A stretch of 64,000 nucleotides of DNA from JANRIC01 sp033765345 (GTDB lineage Bacteria > Bacteroidota > Bacteroidia > Cytophagales > Microscillaceae): assembly GCA_033765345.1 (NCBI GenBank), contig JANRIC010000180.1, positions 21,980 to 85,979 of the forward strand, read 5' to 3'. Made by a program: the position numbers and the translations under genes. The notes under the pieces were generated by a model, which had not been told where the DNA came from, did no database searches, and saw only the letters and a list, made by a program, of their open reading frames with translations. Below are positions 17,018-25,414 of the stretch, in pieces. Each line of letters opens with the position of its first letter. Positions within the stretch are counted from its first letter, which is position 1.

Positions 17018-18212
17018 ACCAAGCCTCTAGTACCATTTTGATCATGGTCTCGATCTGATCAGGCTCAAGCCAACGTGTTACGAGTACAAGATCGTGTATA
17101 GGGTCAATGACTATATAATTGCCTCCAAAACCAGCAGCATAATACACAGATTCTGGCACGTTTTCCCATTGTTGTTTTCCAGGCTGATTGAGCCACCACA
17201 TATAGCCGTAATTGGGATTGGGTGTAGAAGGTTTGGTCGCTTCTTGTATCCACTTTTCGGAAATAATGGTTTGATCTTTCCATTTGCCCTTATTGAGGAA
17301 TAAAAGCCCGAATCGAGCCATATCTTCGGCACTGATAAACAAGCCTCCACCGGAGTGCCCTCCACCGCTGACCGATTGCGTGTGTACCCCATCCATATTG
17401 ACCCAGGAATTATCATAGCCATACCAACGCCAGCCGGAGGAGGCACCGATAGGATCCATCACTTTTTCTTTGATGATTTGAGGCAAAGGTTTACGATATA
17501 CCTGTAAAAGACTATAAGCAAGCAAATTAACCCTTATATCATTGTATTCAAAGACGGTTCCTGGTTCATGGAGTTTGCGGTTTTTCCAATCATCCAGATT
17601 GCCTTCACGCGGAGGGCGGTCTGCCCAGTCGTCTCCCCCCCAAAGCTGGCCGCTCCAGTCGGAAGATTGTTGTAGGAGATGCTCCCAAGTAATTTTAGCA
17701 TTGTGAGGGCTTTCAAAAGTACCGTCCCAGACGTATTCCTCAACTTTATCTTGCACAGAGCGGATAAGTCCTTCTTCCAGAGCCAGTCCTGCTATGGTTG
17801 AGAGAAAACTTTTGGTCACACTGAATGTCATATCTACTCTTTTGATATCTCCCCATTGTGCAATCACAAAACCGTCTTTGAGAATCATGCCAGCGGGTCC
17901 ACCGCGTTTGCGGGTAGGCCCTAGGATTTGATGATAAGGTTCTTGCTCGAATCCCTGTAGAATGGCTTGGCGCAAATCTTTTGAGCCTTTGTATTCGTGG
18001 GTTTCGGCAAAAGTTATTGCTTCCTTGATTTTGGTTTCGTCTAGTTTATAATCAGAAAGTTTTTTACTTTGCCAGACTTCACCCCTGGCAGGGAAATAGT
18101 ATTTTTTAGTGTTTTGAGCAAAAAGCCCTGCGGAACAAACTATACACAAAAGAGAAATAAGAGGTAAATTTTTTCCGTTAGAAAACGTAAAAAATATTTT
18201 GTGTTTCATCAT
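17016..18212 (-). CDS. beta-lactamase-fold serine hydrolase, secreted
   Basis: The product is about 398 residues in the class C beta-lactamase/penicillin-binding family (PF00144 type). The SxxK nucleophile motif is FSVTKSFL, the YxN-like motif is EYNDIRVN, and the third element is probably SGGGHSGGGLF. I chose the ATG at 18212 (another ATG at 18209) because it starts directly before a signal peptide (LISLLCIVCSAGLFAQ); longer readings start at TTG and run into the bestrophin gene. Family members include esterases and D-aminopeptidases, so a resistance role should not be assumed. It lies 10 bp after the bestrophin stop, probably one transcript. Confidence 0.85.
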   Translation of the reverse strand: MMKHKIFFTFSNGKNLPLISLLCIVCSAGLFAQNTKKYYFPARGEVWQSKKLSDYKLDETKIKEAITFAETHEYKGSKDLRQAILQGFEQEPYHQILGPTRKRGGPAGMILKDGFVIAQWGDIKRVDMTFSVTKSFLSTIAGLALEEGLIRSVQDKVEEYVWDGTFESPHNAKITWEHLLQQSSDWSGQLWGGDDWADRPPREGNLDDWKNRKLHEPGTVFEYNDIRVNLLAYSLLQVYRKPLPQIIKEKVMDPIGASSGWRWYGYDNSWVNMDGVHTQSVSGGGHSGGGLFISAEDMARFGLLFLNKGKWKDQTIISEKWIQEATKPSTPNPNYGYMWWLNQPGKQQWENVPESVYYAAGFGGNYIVIDPIHDLVLVTRWLEPDQIETMIKMVLEAW

Positions 18213-18222
18213 CGGGTGGATT

Positions 18223-19242
18223 TTATAGTAGAATCTGATATTCTTCGTGTGGTTTGATGGCAGGTGGTAGATTAGTTTCATCAAGCATATCCCGCAGGTC
18301 AATTTCAATCGTTCGGCTGATGGCAAGGATGGGTACATCATTCCAAAGACCTTCAAAAGGGTTTTCGCTGTAATCGCCGATCATCTCCATAGTATGGAAT
18401 ACCCAGCTTGTAATCATGCTAAAAGGAACGGTAAGCCATACAAAATGCTCTCCCAATTTATCAAACTCACTCAGCATTCCAAAAGGAACCAGTATGATAA
18501 ATATCCATATAAAAAAGAGATTAACAGTAGCATATTGACGGGGGAAAGGGAAATTTTTGATGCGTTCGGATTGCCCCTGGAGGGTGTACATTTCTACGAG
18601 CAATCCTTCTAGCTCCATGTGGCGGAAATCTTCGGTATAACCCTGCACTTTGAGTTCTTTGAGTTCCTTGGATTGCAAAGCAATGAGGTGAACCGCTGGA
18701 TTTTTTTTACTCAGTACATAATCAATTTCTTCGGGGGGGAGCAAATCTTTTAGGGCTTCTTGGGGGTCTACCTGGATATCAGAGCCTAGCAATTTTCGGG
18801 CGTATTGTGAATCGGCATTGTTATGCTCCCAAGTTCTGGGAGTACGTAACTGACAGCACATAGCGTTTAGCCAGGCGATATGTCGGTAGATTAATCGTTT
18901 GTGGATGGCATATAGCTCTGCTTTTGAGGCTTTGACCGGGGCGTATTCGTTGGTGATAAAATCTTTGACCATCATTCCCCAAGTGCGACTGGTATTGACA
19001 ATACCTCCCCAGATTTTGCGGGCTTCCCAAAGCCGCTCATACGAAGAGTTGTTTTTAAATCCTAGGTAAAAGGCGACTGCGGTGCCAATGAGTGCGATGG
19101 GTATCCAGGGAATGGTGATCCAGGTGATTCCCAAAGGCTTGTACAGAATAACGGGGATGGTGGAAGAAAATATAAAAATCAAGATACTTCTCCTTGTCCA
19201 GTTTAATGTTTGGAATAAGGTATAATTACGACCGACGTGCAT
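18223..19242 (-). CDS. bestrophin-family anion channel (UPF0187)
   Basis: The 339-residue membrane protein shows the bestrophin family signature GFKNNSSYERLWEARKIW near residue 65, which sits in the first intracellular loop. Hydrophobic helices occur near residues 20-65 and 230-280. A late segment, EMIGDYSENPFEGLWNDVPI, matches the conserved acidic region ending the channel core, as in bacterial KpBest. Ion selectivity in bacterial members can favour cations. It is followed immediately by the serine hydrolase. A -7 element lies at 19268-19275. Confidence 0.9.
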   Translation of the reverse strand: MHVGRNYTLFQTLNWTRRSILIFIFSSTIPVILYKPLGITWITIPWIPIALIGTAVAFYLGFKNNSSYERLWEARKIWGGIVNTSRTWGMMVKDFITNEYAPVKASKAELYAIHKRLIYRHIAWLNAMCCQLRTPRTWEHNNADSQYARKLLGSDIQVDPQEALKDLLPPEEIDYVLSKKNPAVHLIALQSKELKELKVQGYTEDFRHMELEGLLVEMYTLQGQSERIKNFPFPRQYATVNLFFIWIFIILVPFGMLSEFDKLGEHFVWLTVPFSMITSWVFHTMEMIGDYSENPFEGLWNDVPILAISRTIEIDLRDMLDETNLPPAIKPHEEYQILL

Positions 19243-19267
19243 AAAAAGATGTAAAGGTGTTTTTTTT

Positions 19268-19275
19268 CAAATTTA
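19268..19275 (-). promoter_or_regulatory. -7 element before the bestrophin gene
   Basis: The minus strand reads TAAATTTG (TAnnTTTG), 25 bp upstream of the bestrophin ATG. No spaced TTG. It sits close to the stop of the upstream gene. Confidence 0.45.
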
Positions 19276-19287
19276 GGTATTTGCTGT

Positions 19288-19944
19288 TTAATACAGGCTG
19301 GTATCCCAAAAAATTTCAATTCGTTTTTTTAATTCCTTCAAAGGTTTCGCAGCGATTTTTTGGCTAGGATTCCATTCCGAAACAATTGTAAGGGCTGCCA
19401 GATGATTGATTTTGAATTCTTCGCCCAGGATATGGGTAAGGGCTACTTCTGCGGCTACGGCAAGGTCATCTTCTTCAAAATTGCGGAGTTCGGGGAGTTT
19501 TAGAAAAATTTTTAAACGTTTTTCTTCTTCGGGTATCCATACAAACTCCCACCTAGAAGTATCTATTTCCTGAAGTATCATAAAAGCGTCATAAAGTTTG
19601 ATTTTGAAATCCCAGTGGGCATGAGGTGGTTTGCAATCATAAAAATCCCATTGAGAAAGCGGGGGAGCTGCTTCTACAATCATTTTGCTGATTTTGAGTC
19701 GCTCTGCATTGCTGTTGGGGGAGATAAGGAGGTAGTGTTTTTGTTGCTCATTGATACCTATCTCCCAGGTAAAAAGCCCGAAGCTGAGAATTTGATTGTC
19801 CAGGGCTTCTTTGACTTCATAAGGATCGGTTATATTTCTAAACTCGTATTCCCGGCTCAGAAACCAGTCCCAGAAATATTCAATTTTGATCGCCAGACCT
19901 TCGTAATCTTCCTGCATTTTTTTTTGATTTATTTCTTTCCACAT
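19288..19944 (-). CDS. hypothetical protein
   Basis: A 218-residue soluble protein, acidic and rich in aromatic residues, with no signal peptide and no family I recognise. Segments such as PPLSQWDFYDCKPPH and ADLAVAAEVALTH-like helices suggest a compact globular fold. The start ATG is at 19944. It is in the same direction as the bestrophin gene, 45 bp before it, and divergent from the gene at 20040. Confidence 0.72.
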   Translation of the reverse strand: MWKEINQKKMQEDYEGLAIKIEYFWDWFLSREYEFRNITDPYEVKEALDNQILSFGLFTWEIGINEQQKHYLLISPNSNAERLKISKMIVEAAPPLSQWDFYDCKPPHAHWDFKIKLYDAFMILQEIDTSRWEFVWIPEEEKRLKIFLKLPELRNFEEDDLAVAAEVALTHILGEEFKINHLAALTIVSEWNPSQKIAAKPLKELKKRIEIFWDTSLY

Positions 19945-20010
19945 TGGATTTGATGAGGTCTAAGATAAGAATTAATTCAGATTCGTGGTATAAATCAGTA
20001 TTTTAATTTA

Positions 20011-20018
20011 TAAATTTG
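20011..20018 (+). promoter_or_regulatory. -7 element before the gene at 20040
   Basis: TAAATTTG ends 21 bp before the ATG at 20040. It would overlap a start at the TTG at 20016, which supports the ATG. Confidence 0.5.
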
Positions 20019-20039
20019 TATACACTCAATTTTCTAGAC

Positions 20040-20696
20040 ATGATAAAACGCTCTTTCGAACATTGGCTTTTTGAAGATGTAGAAAAAGAATTTGGGATTG
20101 TAAGGATTAAAAAACACCCTTCTTTACTTGCTTGGTTGGATGTAAAACCTTCAGGGGTTTTACATTCCAACATCACCCGCTTGCAGGATTTGTTGGAAGA
20201 TAGTATTGAAACTTGGAATGAAGATGAGTTAAAAATGATGTTTATTGCTCCTCTGCTTACAGAAATCAACTTCAATTACCTTCCTCATTACAAAGTATTT
20301 ACTCAGAGATTGCTTTATTTGCAAACTGAAAATGTAGAAGCAAGCGGTAAGGTAGAGTGGATGGTTGCTACTGGAAAACAAACCCCACAAAGGCCTTTCT
20401 TTTTTTTGCATGAATATAAAGCAGAAAAAAATACCAGCAATGATCCTCTTGGGCAATTACTTATTGCGATGGTAGATTCACAGATGATTAATGAAAATCC
20501 TGAAAAACTCTTATTTGGGGCTTATGCCATTGGGCGTTTTTGGTTTTTTGTGATCTTGCAAAACAAGGAATACAGCGTCAGCCGGGCTTATGATGCCACT
20601 CAAAAGGATGATTTGAGCGATATTGTGCTTATTTTGGAAAAGGTAAAGCATCATATTCACCAAGAACTGGCTTTACCTTATGAAGTCAAAGCATGA
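20040..20696 (+). CDS. hypothetical protein, possible PD-(D/E)XK-fold
   Basis: The product is 218 residues from the ATG at 20040. I do not know a named family. One feature is suggestive: GKVEWMVATGK followed by FFFLHEYKAEKN resembles the core D/E ... ExK pattern of the PD-(D/E)XK nuclease superfamily, with E in HEYK as the ExK motif. An early conserved acidic helix (WNEDELKMMFIAPLL) fits the fold. No signal peptide. Divergent from the upstream hypothetical gene and convergent with the VWA-OmpA gene. The nuclease idea is an inference. Confidence 0.72.
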   Translation: MIKRSFEHWLFEDVEKEFGIVRIKKHPSLLAWLDVKPSGVLHSNITRLQDLLEDSIETWNEDELKMMFIAPLLTEINFNYLPHYKVFTQRLLYLQTENVEASGKVEWMVATGKQTPQRPFFFLHEYKAEKNTSNDPLGQLLIAMVDSQMINENPEKLLFGAYAIGRFWFFVILQNKEYSVSRAYDATQKDDLSDIVLILEKVKHHIHQELALPYEVKA

Positions 20697-20701
20697 TCGG
20701 C

Positions 20702-23158
20702 TTATTCCCAGACCATAATTTCAATCCTACGGTTTTCTTGAGCTTGCCAGGGTTCTTCTTCTACTTTCCAGACGGGTTTGGATTTGCCCATAGCCACGAT
20801 AAACATACGGTTTTGGGATATTCCTTTTTGTAAAAGGTATTGTTGGATGGATTCGGCGCGCAAGCGTGAGAGGTTCACATTTTTTTCAACAGTTCCCACC
20901 AAATCTGTATGACCGATGATGTCTATTTTAAGACTGGGGTTGTGTACCAAAAATTTATAGATTGCTTCCAGATTGGGTAGGAACTCAAGCCGGAGGTCAT
21001 ACTTATCAAAATTAAAAAAGGCCACTACCTGTGGAGGTACCACGATTTGTTTTTTATTTTTTAAGGAGCCGATAGGCACATTACTGCCGGTTTCTTCGTC
21101 GATGGCAAAGCTATTATTGGTTTGGTACTTGGTGATGGTGGTGGCGGTTCTTTGGTTATTAAAATATTCCAGTGTAATGCCTTTTTCACCTTTGGGGTCT
21201 TTGTCAACAATAGGCTTATAAGTGATCTCGTAATAATTTCTGAAAAGCCGAGGAATCTCCGAATAAGCAGATTCCAGGCTTTGGCTATCATCTATTTGGA
21301 AGGTAAAGCCGTCTGTCATCCAACCCATCAAATCCAGGAGTTTTTCATTGGTTGCCGATCCAAAGCCGATGGGGTAGATTTTAACGCCTTTTTCACGGGC
21401 TTTTTTGATCAGATCGACTGCGCGGAAGAGTCTGCCGCTTTCAGAGTGTAAAAAGGAGGAATTTTCGTGCCCGTCTGTAAACAAGAACATAATTTTTTGT
21501 CTTGAGTTGGAATCCAGGTCAAGCGCATGGAGTGCTTCATCGGTACCTGCATAAAGAGCCGTACTGCCTCCGAAGCCGTCCAGCCCTTTCCAGGGTACTT
21601 CTTCCAGGATGGCATTGATGTCGTTTTCAAGTCTGATCTCTGTTTTTAGATGTTCATCAAAACGAACGATTGAGAAGCGATCTTCTTCATCTTTTTTATT
21701 GACCATTTTCCTTACTGCATTTTCTAGGGATTGGATATGCAAAGCCATAGATCCGCTGTAATCCAGACAAAAAGCCACATCATAAGGCTGAGAGATTTGT
21801 TGATTGATTTCGAGAATTTTAAAGTCCTTGATTTTCTGATAATGCGTACCGGTTCGTTCTATAATTTCTTTGAAGAACTTTCGTGATTCTTGGTTTGAAA
21901 TGCTGGGAGGGGCAAGGCCTCGAATAAAATTACCCAAGGTATCCGTAACCAGTACCCGAAGTTTGATTTCCTCTGGGTATTTACTTCGGTCAATCTGATA
22001 AATTTCGGAAATAAACCTTCTTTTTTTATATTCGTTTTTGATGGTTTGATAATCCAGGGCATTGACGATAAAAGGTCTGAAAGAGCCACATTTGATTGTC
22101 CAGACTGTTTCATAAAAATCATCCTGCATATCTATGACCTGTAGCCGAACTTGGCAAGTTTTTTTGATAGGAAAGGAGTAAGTTCCTTTGCCTTCTATCC
22201 CTAGTGCTACCGATTCATCATCGACAAAAACCTCATATTCTTTTGTTCCGAGTACATCCCAGTTGAGGGTAATGTTTTCTTTGGGTTCGGCTTTGAGTTT
22301 GGAAGGTTTAAAAAAAGCTTTATAACTTTCAAGAGGTGCCTTGAAGGTAAACACTTTTTCTTCGTCGTATGCCGGGTATTTTACAAAAAATCGTTCGGTA
22401 TAATACCCGTCTTTATTCATGCTGGGTTTGATGGTATAAGTACCAGAGGGTGCTAAGGTGCCGGGTCCGAATTCCCTTCTGACCGATTCAGCTCCTTTAA
22501 AGTCCCATTTTACGGTATTTTCCTTTCCGATGATGGCTGCGGGAGTTTTAAAACTATCCGATACGCCGATGCTATATTCGGGTTTGAGTACTTTGATCAG
22601 GTGGGTTTTGCTTACTGTATCACCAAATTCGCCCACGGCTACCAATTCGTAGAGCGTAGTGGTATCAGGGGCTATGCTATCCGATCGAAAAACCGGAGGG
22701 AGATTTTCGGCCAATTTCCTGAGATAGATGTATTGAGCATTTCTTATATTCCATTCTAAAAATGCAAGTTGAGGGCTTCCCACTTCATATTCTTCACTTC
22801 CTCTAAAATAATCGATAACAGGTGGATTAGGAAGGGTTTTTCCTTGAAATACTTTTTCTACTGAGCCCTTTTTATTCTGAGCGACTAGCGTGAAGCTAAA
22901 GTCTTTGAGGGGTGTAAACTTAAATTTACCCTGTTCTCCCTGAAGCTGCTGTTCTTCGCCAGTATTATTATTTTTAATCAATAATTTATCAGCATTTTTC
23001 ACCTCCCATGACAAAGAAGATTCTTTGCCCATCAGTACACCACGATTCCCGCTGAATTTCTCAATCAAAGGAATTTGCTGACAGGACGTTCCTAAAATGG
23101 ATATAAAAAAAATCAGATATGTAGTTGGTTTCACGAAAAATAATCTAAAATTTATCAT
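20702..23158 (-). CDS. VWA domain plus OmpA-family envelope protein
   Basis: The product is about 818 residues from the ATG at 23158 (longer readings start at TTG). The N terminus has a hydrophobic signal ending ILGTSC, a possible non-canonical lipobox. Repeated beta-sandwich-like segments follow (LEWNIRNAQ, VKWDFKGAE, LNWDVLGTK). The middle holds a von Willebrand A domain with the MIDAS sequence DYSGSM, and later GGSTALYAG and FTDGHEN. The C terminus is an OmpA peptidoglycan-binding domain, IDIIGHTDLVG with NVNLSRLRAESIQQYL. A role anchoring an envelope complex to peptidoglycan is inferred. Convergent with the preceding gene. Confidence 0.88.
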   Translation of the reverse strand: MINFRLFFVKPTTYLIFFISILGTSCQQIPLIEKFSGNRGVLMGKESSLSWEVKNADKLLIKNNNTGEEQQLQGEQGKFKFTPLKDFSFTLVAQNKKGSVEKVFQGKTLPNPPVIDYFRGSEEYEVGSPQLAFLEWNIRNAQYIYLRKLAENLPPVFRSDSIAPDTTTLYELVAVGEFGDTVSKTHLIKVLKPEYSIGVSDSFKTPAAIIGKENTVKWDFKGAESVRREFGPGTLAPSGTYTIKPSMNKDGYYTERFFVKYPAYDEEKVFTFKAPLESYKAFFKPSKLKAEPKENITLNWDVLGTKEYEVFVDDESVALGIEGKGTYSFPIKKTCQVRLQVIDMQDDFYETVWTIKCGSFRPFIVNALDYQTIKNEYKKRRFISEIYQIDRSKYPEEIKLRVLVTDTLGNFIRGLAPPSISNQESRKFFKEIIERTGTHYQKIKDFKILEINQQISQPYDVAFCLDYSGSMALHIQSLENAVRKMVNKKDEEDRFSIVRFDEHLKTEIRLENDINAILEEVPWKGLDGFGGSTALYAGTDEALHALDLDSNSRQKIMFLFTDGHENSSFLHSESGRLFRAVDLIKKAREKGVKIYPIGFGSATNEKLLDLMGWMTDGFTFQIDDSQSLESAYSEIPRLFRNYYEITYKPIVDKDPKGEKGITLEYFNNQRTATTITKYQTNNSFAIDEETGSNVPIGSLKNKKQIVVPPQVVAFFNFDKYDLRLEFLPNLEAIYKFLVHNPSLKIDIIGHTDLVGTVEKNVNLSRLRAESIQQYLLQKGISQNRMFIVAMGKSKPVWKVEEEPWQAQENRRIEIMVWE

Positions 23159-23250
23159 GACAATATTAAGTAAAATGGATAAGCCGGACAAGTTTTTCGG
23201 GTGAATTTAATGTATTTTCAACGCAGAAGTTTTGATTTTGGTATCAAAAA

Positions 23251-25407
23251 TCAACTAAAATCCAGACTGATTCCAATGACCATAATATCATCAATTTGTT
23301 CATAGATTTTTTGAGGCATGGATTGAGGATGTAACCAATTATGGAGCGAATCTTCAAGTATATTTTTTTGGAGAGACATAGGCAGTTTGTGCTGAAGATA
23401 TAGCAGTTTTTTAAAACGTTTGGCCATATATTTTCGGTTTTTGACGCCTCCGAACTGATCTTGGAATCCGTCCGAAAACAGGTAGATGACCGTAGGAGTA
23501 TTTAGATAAACGGTATGTTTGGTAAATTTTTTATGCTGACCTTCATACATAAAATCTATATTACCCACTGATAAACGATCTCCTTGAATTTCTTTTGGTT
23601 TGCCTTTTTGAATCAGGTATAAAGGTAGGTGTGCCCCTGCAAATTCCAATATACGCCTTTCAGGATGTATGGCTACCAGGCTAATGTCCATGCCATCGTG
23701 GATAAAATCTTTTGTGGATTTCATGCTTTCCGAAACACGATCATTGAGCATGTTGAGAATTTTAGCTACATCGGTAATGCCTTGATAATGAATGATTTCT
23801 CTTAGTAGATCATTGCCCATCATACTCATAAAAGCTCCTGGTACACCGTGCCCTGTACAATCCATGGCAGCAACAAAGATTATGTTATCCTGCACACCAA
23901 ACCAATAAAAATCACCGCTTACCACGTCTCTTGGTTTATAAAATACAAAAGAATCCGGGAAATAGGTTTGTATTTCTGTCAACGAAGGTAAAATAGCATT
24001 TTGAATGCGTTGGGCATAATTAATACTGGCTTCTACTTTTTTATTTTTATGACTTAAATCACGGTTGGTATTTTTGAGGTTTTGATTGCTTTCTTCCAGG
24101 TCACGGGTTTGGGTATAGATCATTTGCTCCAGTTCCGTATTTTGCCTCAGAAGCTCTATATTTAGGTCATCTACTTTTTTATAAATAGAGGCAATCCAAC
24201 GGGTAAGGATATAGGTGTAAAACAACATAAAGATAAAAATACCCCAAGACCCGTAATTCCCGGTTTTAATCAGGTGTAGATTGTACAACATATCATTGAG
24301 CAAGGTCAAAAAAAGAAATACCCAGCCGATAAAATATAATATGGTCACTCTAAATCGCCTGATCATTTCTAAAACGAGGACAAGGGTAAAATATGCAGAC
24401 AGTACTAAGGTATAAGCGTGGTAATATAATAAGATAGACGTATAAAATGCCGAAGATCCAAACAATACCAATGCTACAAAAATACCGCTAAATACCCTGG
24501 AAAATCGAGTCACCCATGGGCTAAAACTTTTTACAAAGATGGTAAAGGCAAACTCGGCAAATACCCATACGGTCAGATAATAAGACAAATATTCCATTTT
24601 GATTAGCCAAGACCAGCTCATAGGAATGATTTCACGAATGAGATATTCATCCACACTGAGCGTACGAACGGATACAAAAAGGCAGACGCCTGCAAAATAA
24701 AGGGAGGCCTTTTCTTTACGAAAAGTAAAAAAAAGTGCAGCATTATAAAGAAACATAATAAAAATAGATCCAGCCAAGAAAATCTCTTGAATGATTTGAT
24801 GCCTTCTTTTTAAATGCATTACTTCACTTTTGCCCAAATAAACTGTCTGCCAAATGCCGCCCTTGGAGTAATAAAAGTTAGAAACTTGCACAATGATTTC
24901 CAGGCTTTTATACTTACCTAGAATCTCAACAACTCGAGGTTCGTAAGAAGGCATCATAGAAGATACATGGGTAGCTACTTTGCCTACGGTGTATTGTATT
25001 TTACCATTTACAAATACCCGTGCAGCCGTACTAAAAGTAGGAATTTTGAGCGCAAGACCATCCATAGGCTCGGTAAAATGTACCCGCAGTCGATAAGTAG
25101 CATACCCGTGACTTGGTAGGCTTACTTGATTCACCCGAAGATCATTCCAAACACCAGGCACGGACGCCCAAGCATCCGGTTTGAGCATTTTTGGAGATTG
25201 AAAATCCGCAGGGTTGAGTAATTTTGACCAGTAGAATTCCCATTCTCCCTCTAAGGCAATTTGCCTTGGGGTCTCCAAATTTATATTTAAAACCCCTTTT
25301 TGCGCCTTTGGAGGCTTAGAATCGGTATTTATGCCACAGCCGAGCAGCCCAAACATCAGCCCCAGGATCAAAATTGCAGAAGACGTATATTTTCGGTTTT
25401 CATTCAT
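23251..25407 (-). CDS. 7TMR-DISM receptor with SpoIIE-type phosphatase domain
   Basis: A 718-residue membrane sensor. It begins with a lipoprotein-like signal (GLMFGLLGCG). The extracellular domain has ALEGEWEFYW and a galactose-binding-like fold typical of 7TMR-DISM receptors. Seven hydrophobic helices span about residues 205-405. A coiled coil (QTRDLEESNQNLKN) leads to a PP2C/SpoIIE phosphatase domain with SGDFYWFGV near residue 495 and MDCTGHGVPGAFMS, whose Asp residues bind metals. It likely dephosphorylates a STAS anti-sigma antagonist in response to an external signal. It lies 7 bp after its paralogue, same strand. The same-length sister protein suggests tandem duplication. Confidence 0.9.
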   Translation of the reverse strand: MNENRKYTSSAILILGLMFGLLGCGINTDSKPPKAQKGVLNINLETPRQIALEGEWEFYWSKLLNPADFQSPKMLKPDAWASVPGVWNDLRVNQVSLPSHGYATYRLRVHFTEPMDGLALKIPTFSTAARVFVNGKIQYTVGKVATHVSSMMPSYEPRVVEILGKYKSLEIIVQVSNFYYSKGGIWQTVYLGKSEVMHLKRRHQIIQEIFLAGSIFIMFLYNAALFFTFRKEKASLYFAGVCLFVSVRTLSVDEYLIREIIPMSWSWLIKMEYLSYYLTVWVFAEFAFTIFVKSFSPWVTRFSRVFSGIFVALVLFGSSAFYTSILLYYHAYTLVLSAYFTLVLVLEMIRRFRVTILYFIGWVFLFLTLLNDMLYNLHLIKTGNYGSWGIFIFMLFYTYILTRWIASIYKKVDDLNIELLRQNTELEQMIYTQTRDLEESNQNLKNTNRDLSHKNKKVEASINYAQRIQNAILPSLTEIQTYFPDSFVFYKPRDVVSGDFYWFGVQDNIIFVAAMDCTGHGVPGAFMSMMGNDLLREIIHYQGITDVAKILNMLNDRVSESMKSTKDFIHDGMDISLVAIHPERRILEFAGAHLPLYLIQKGKPKEIQGDRLSVGNIDFMYEGQHKKFTKHTVYLNTPTVIYLFSDGFQDQFGGVKNRKYMAKRFKKLLYLQHKLPMSLQKNILEDSLHNWLHPQSMPQKIYEQIDDIMVIGISLDFS

Positions 25408-25414
25408 GGGGCTG

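Noticed and set aside
17016..18356. Longer start (TTG at 18356) for the serine hydrolase
   Set aside because: It would place about 48 residues before a clear signal peptide and overlap the bestrophin gene.
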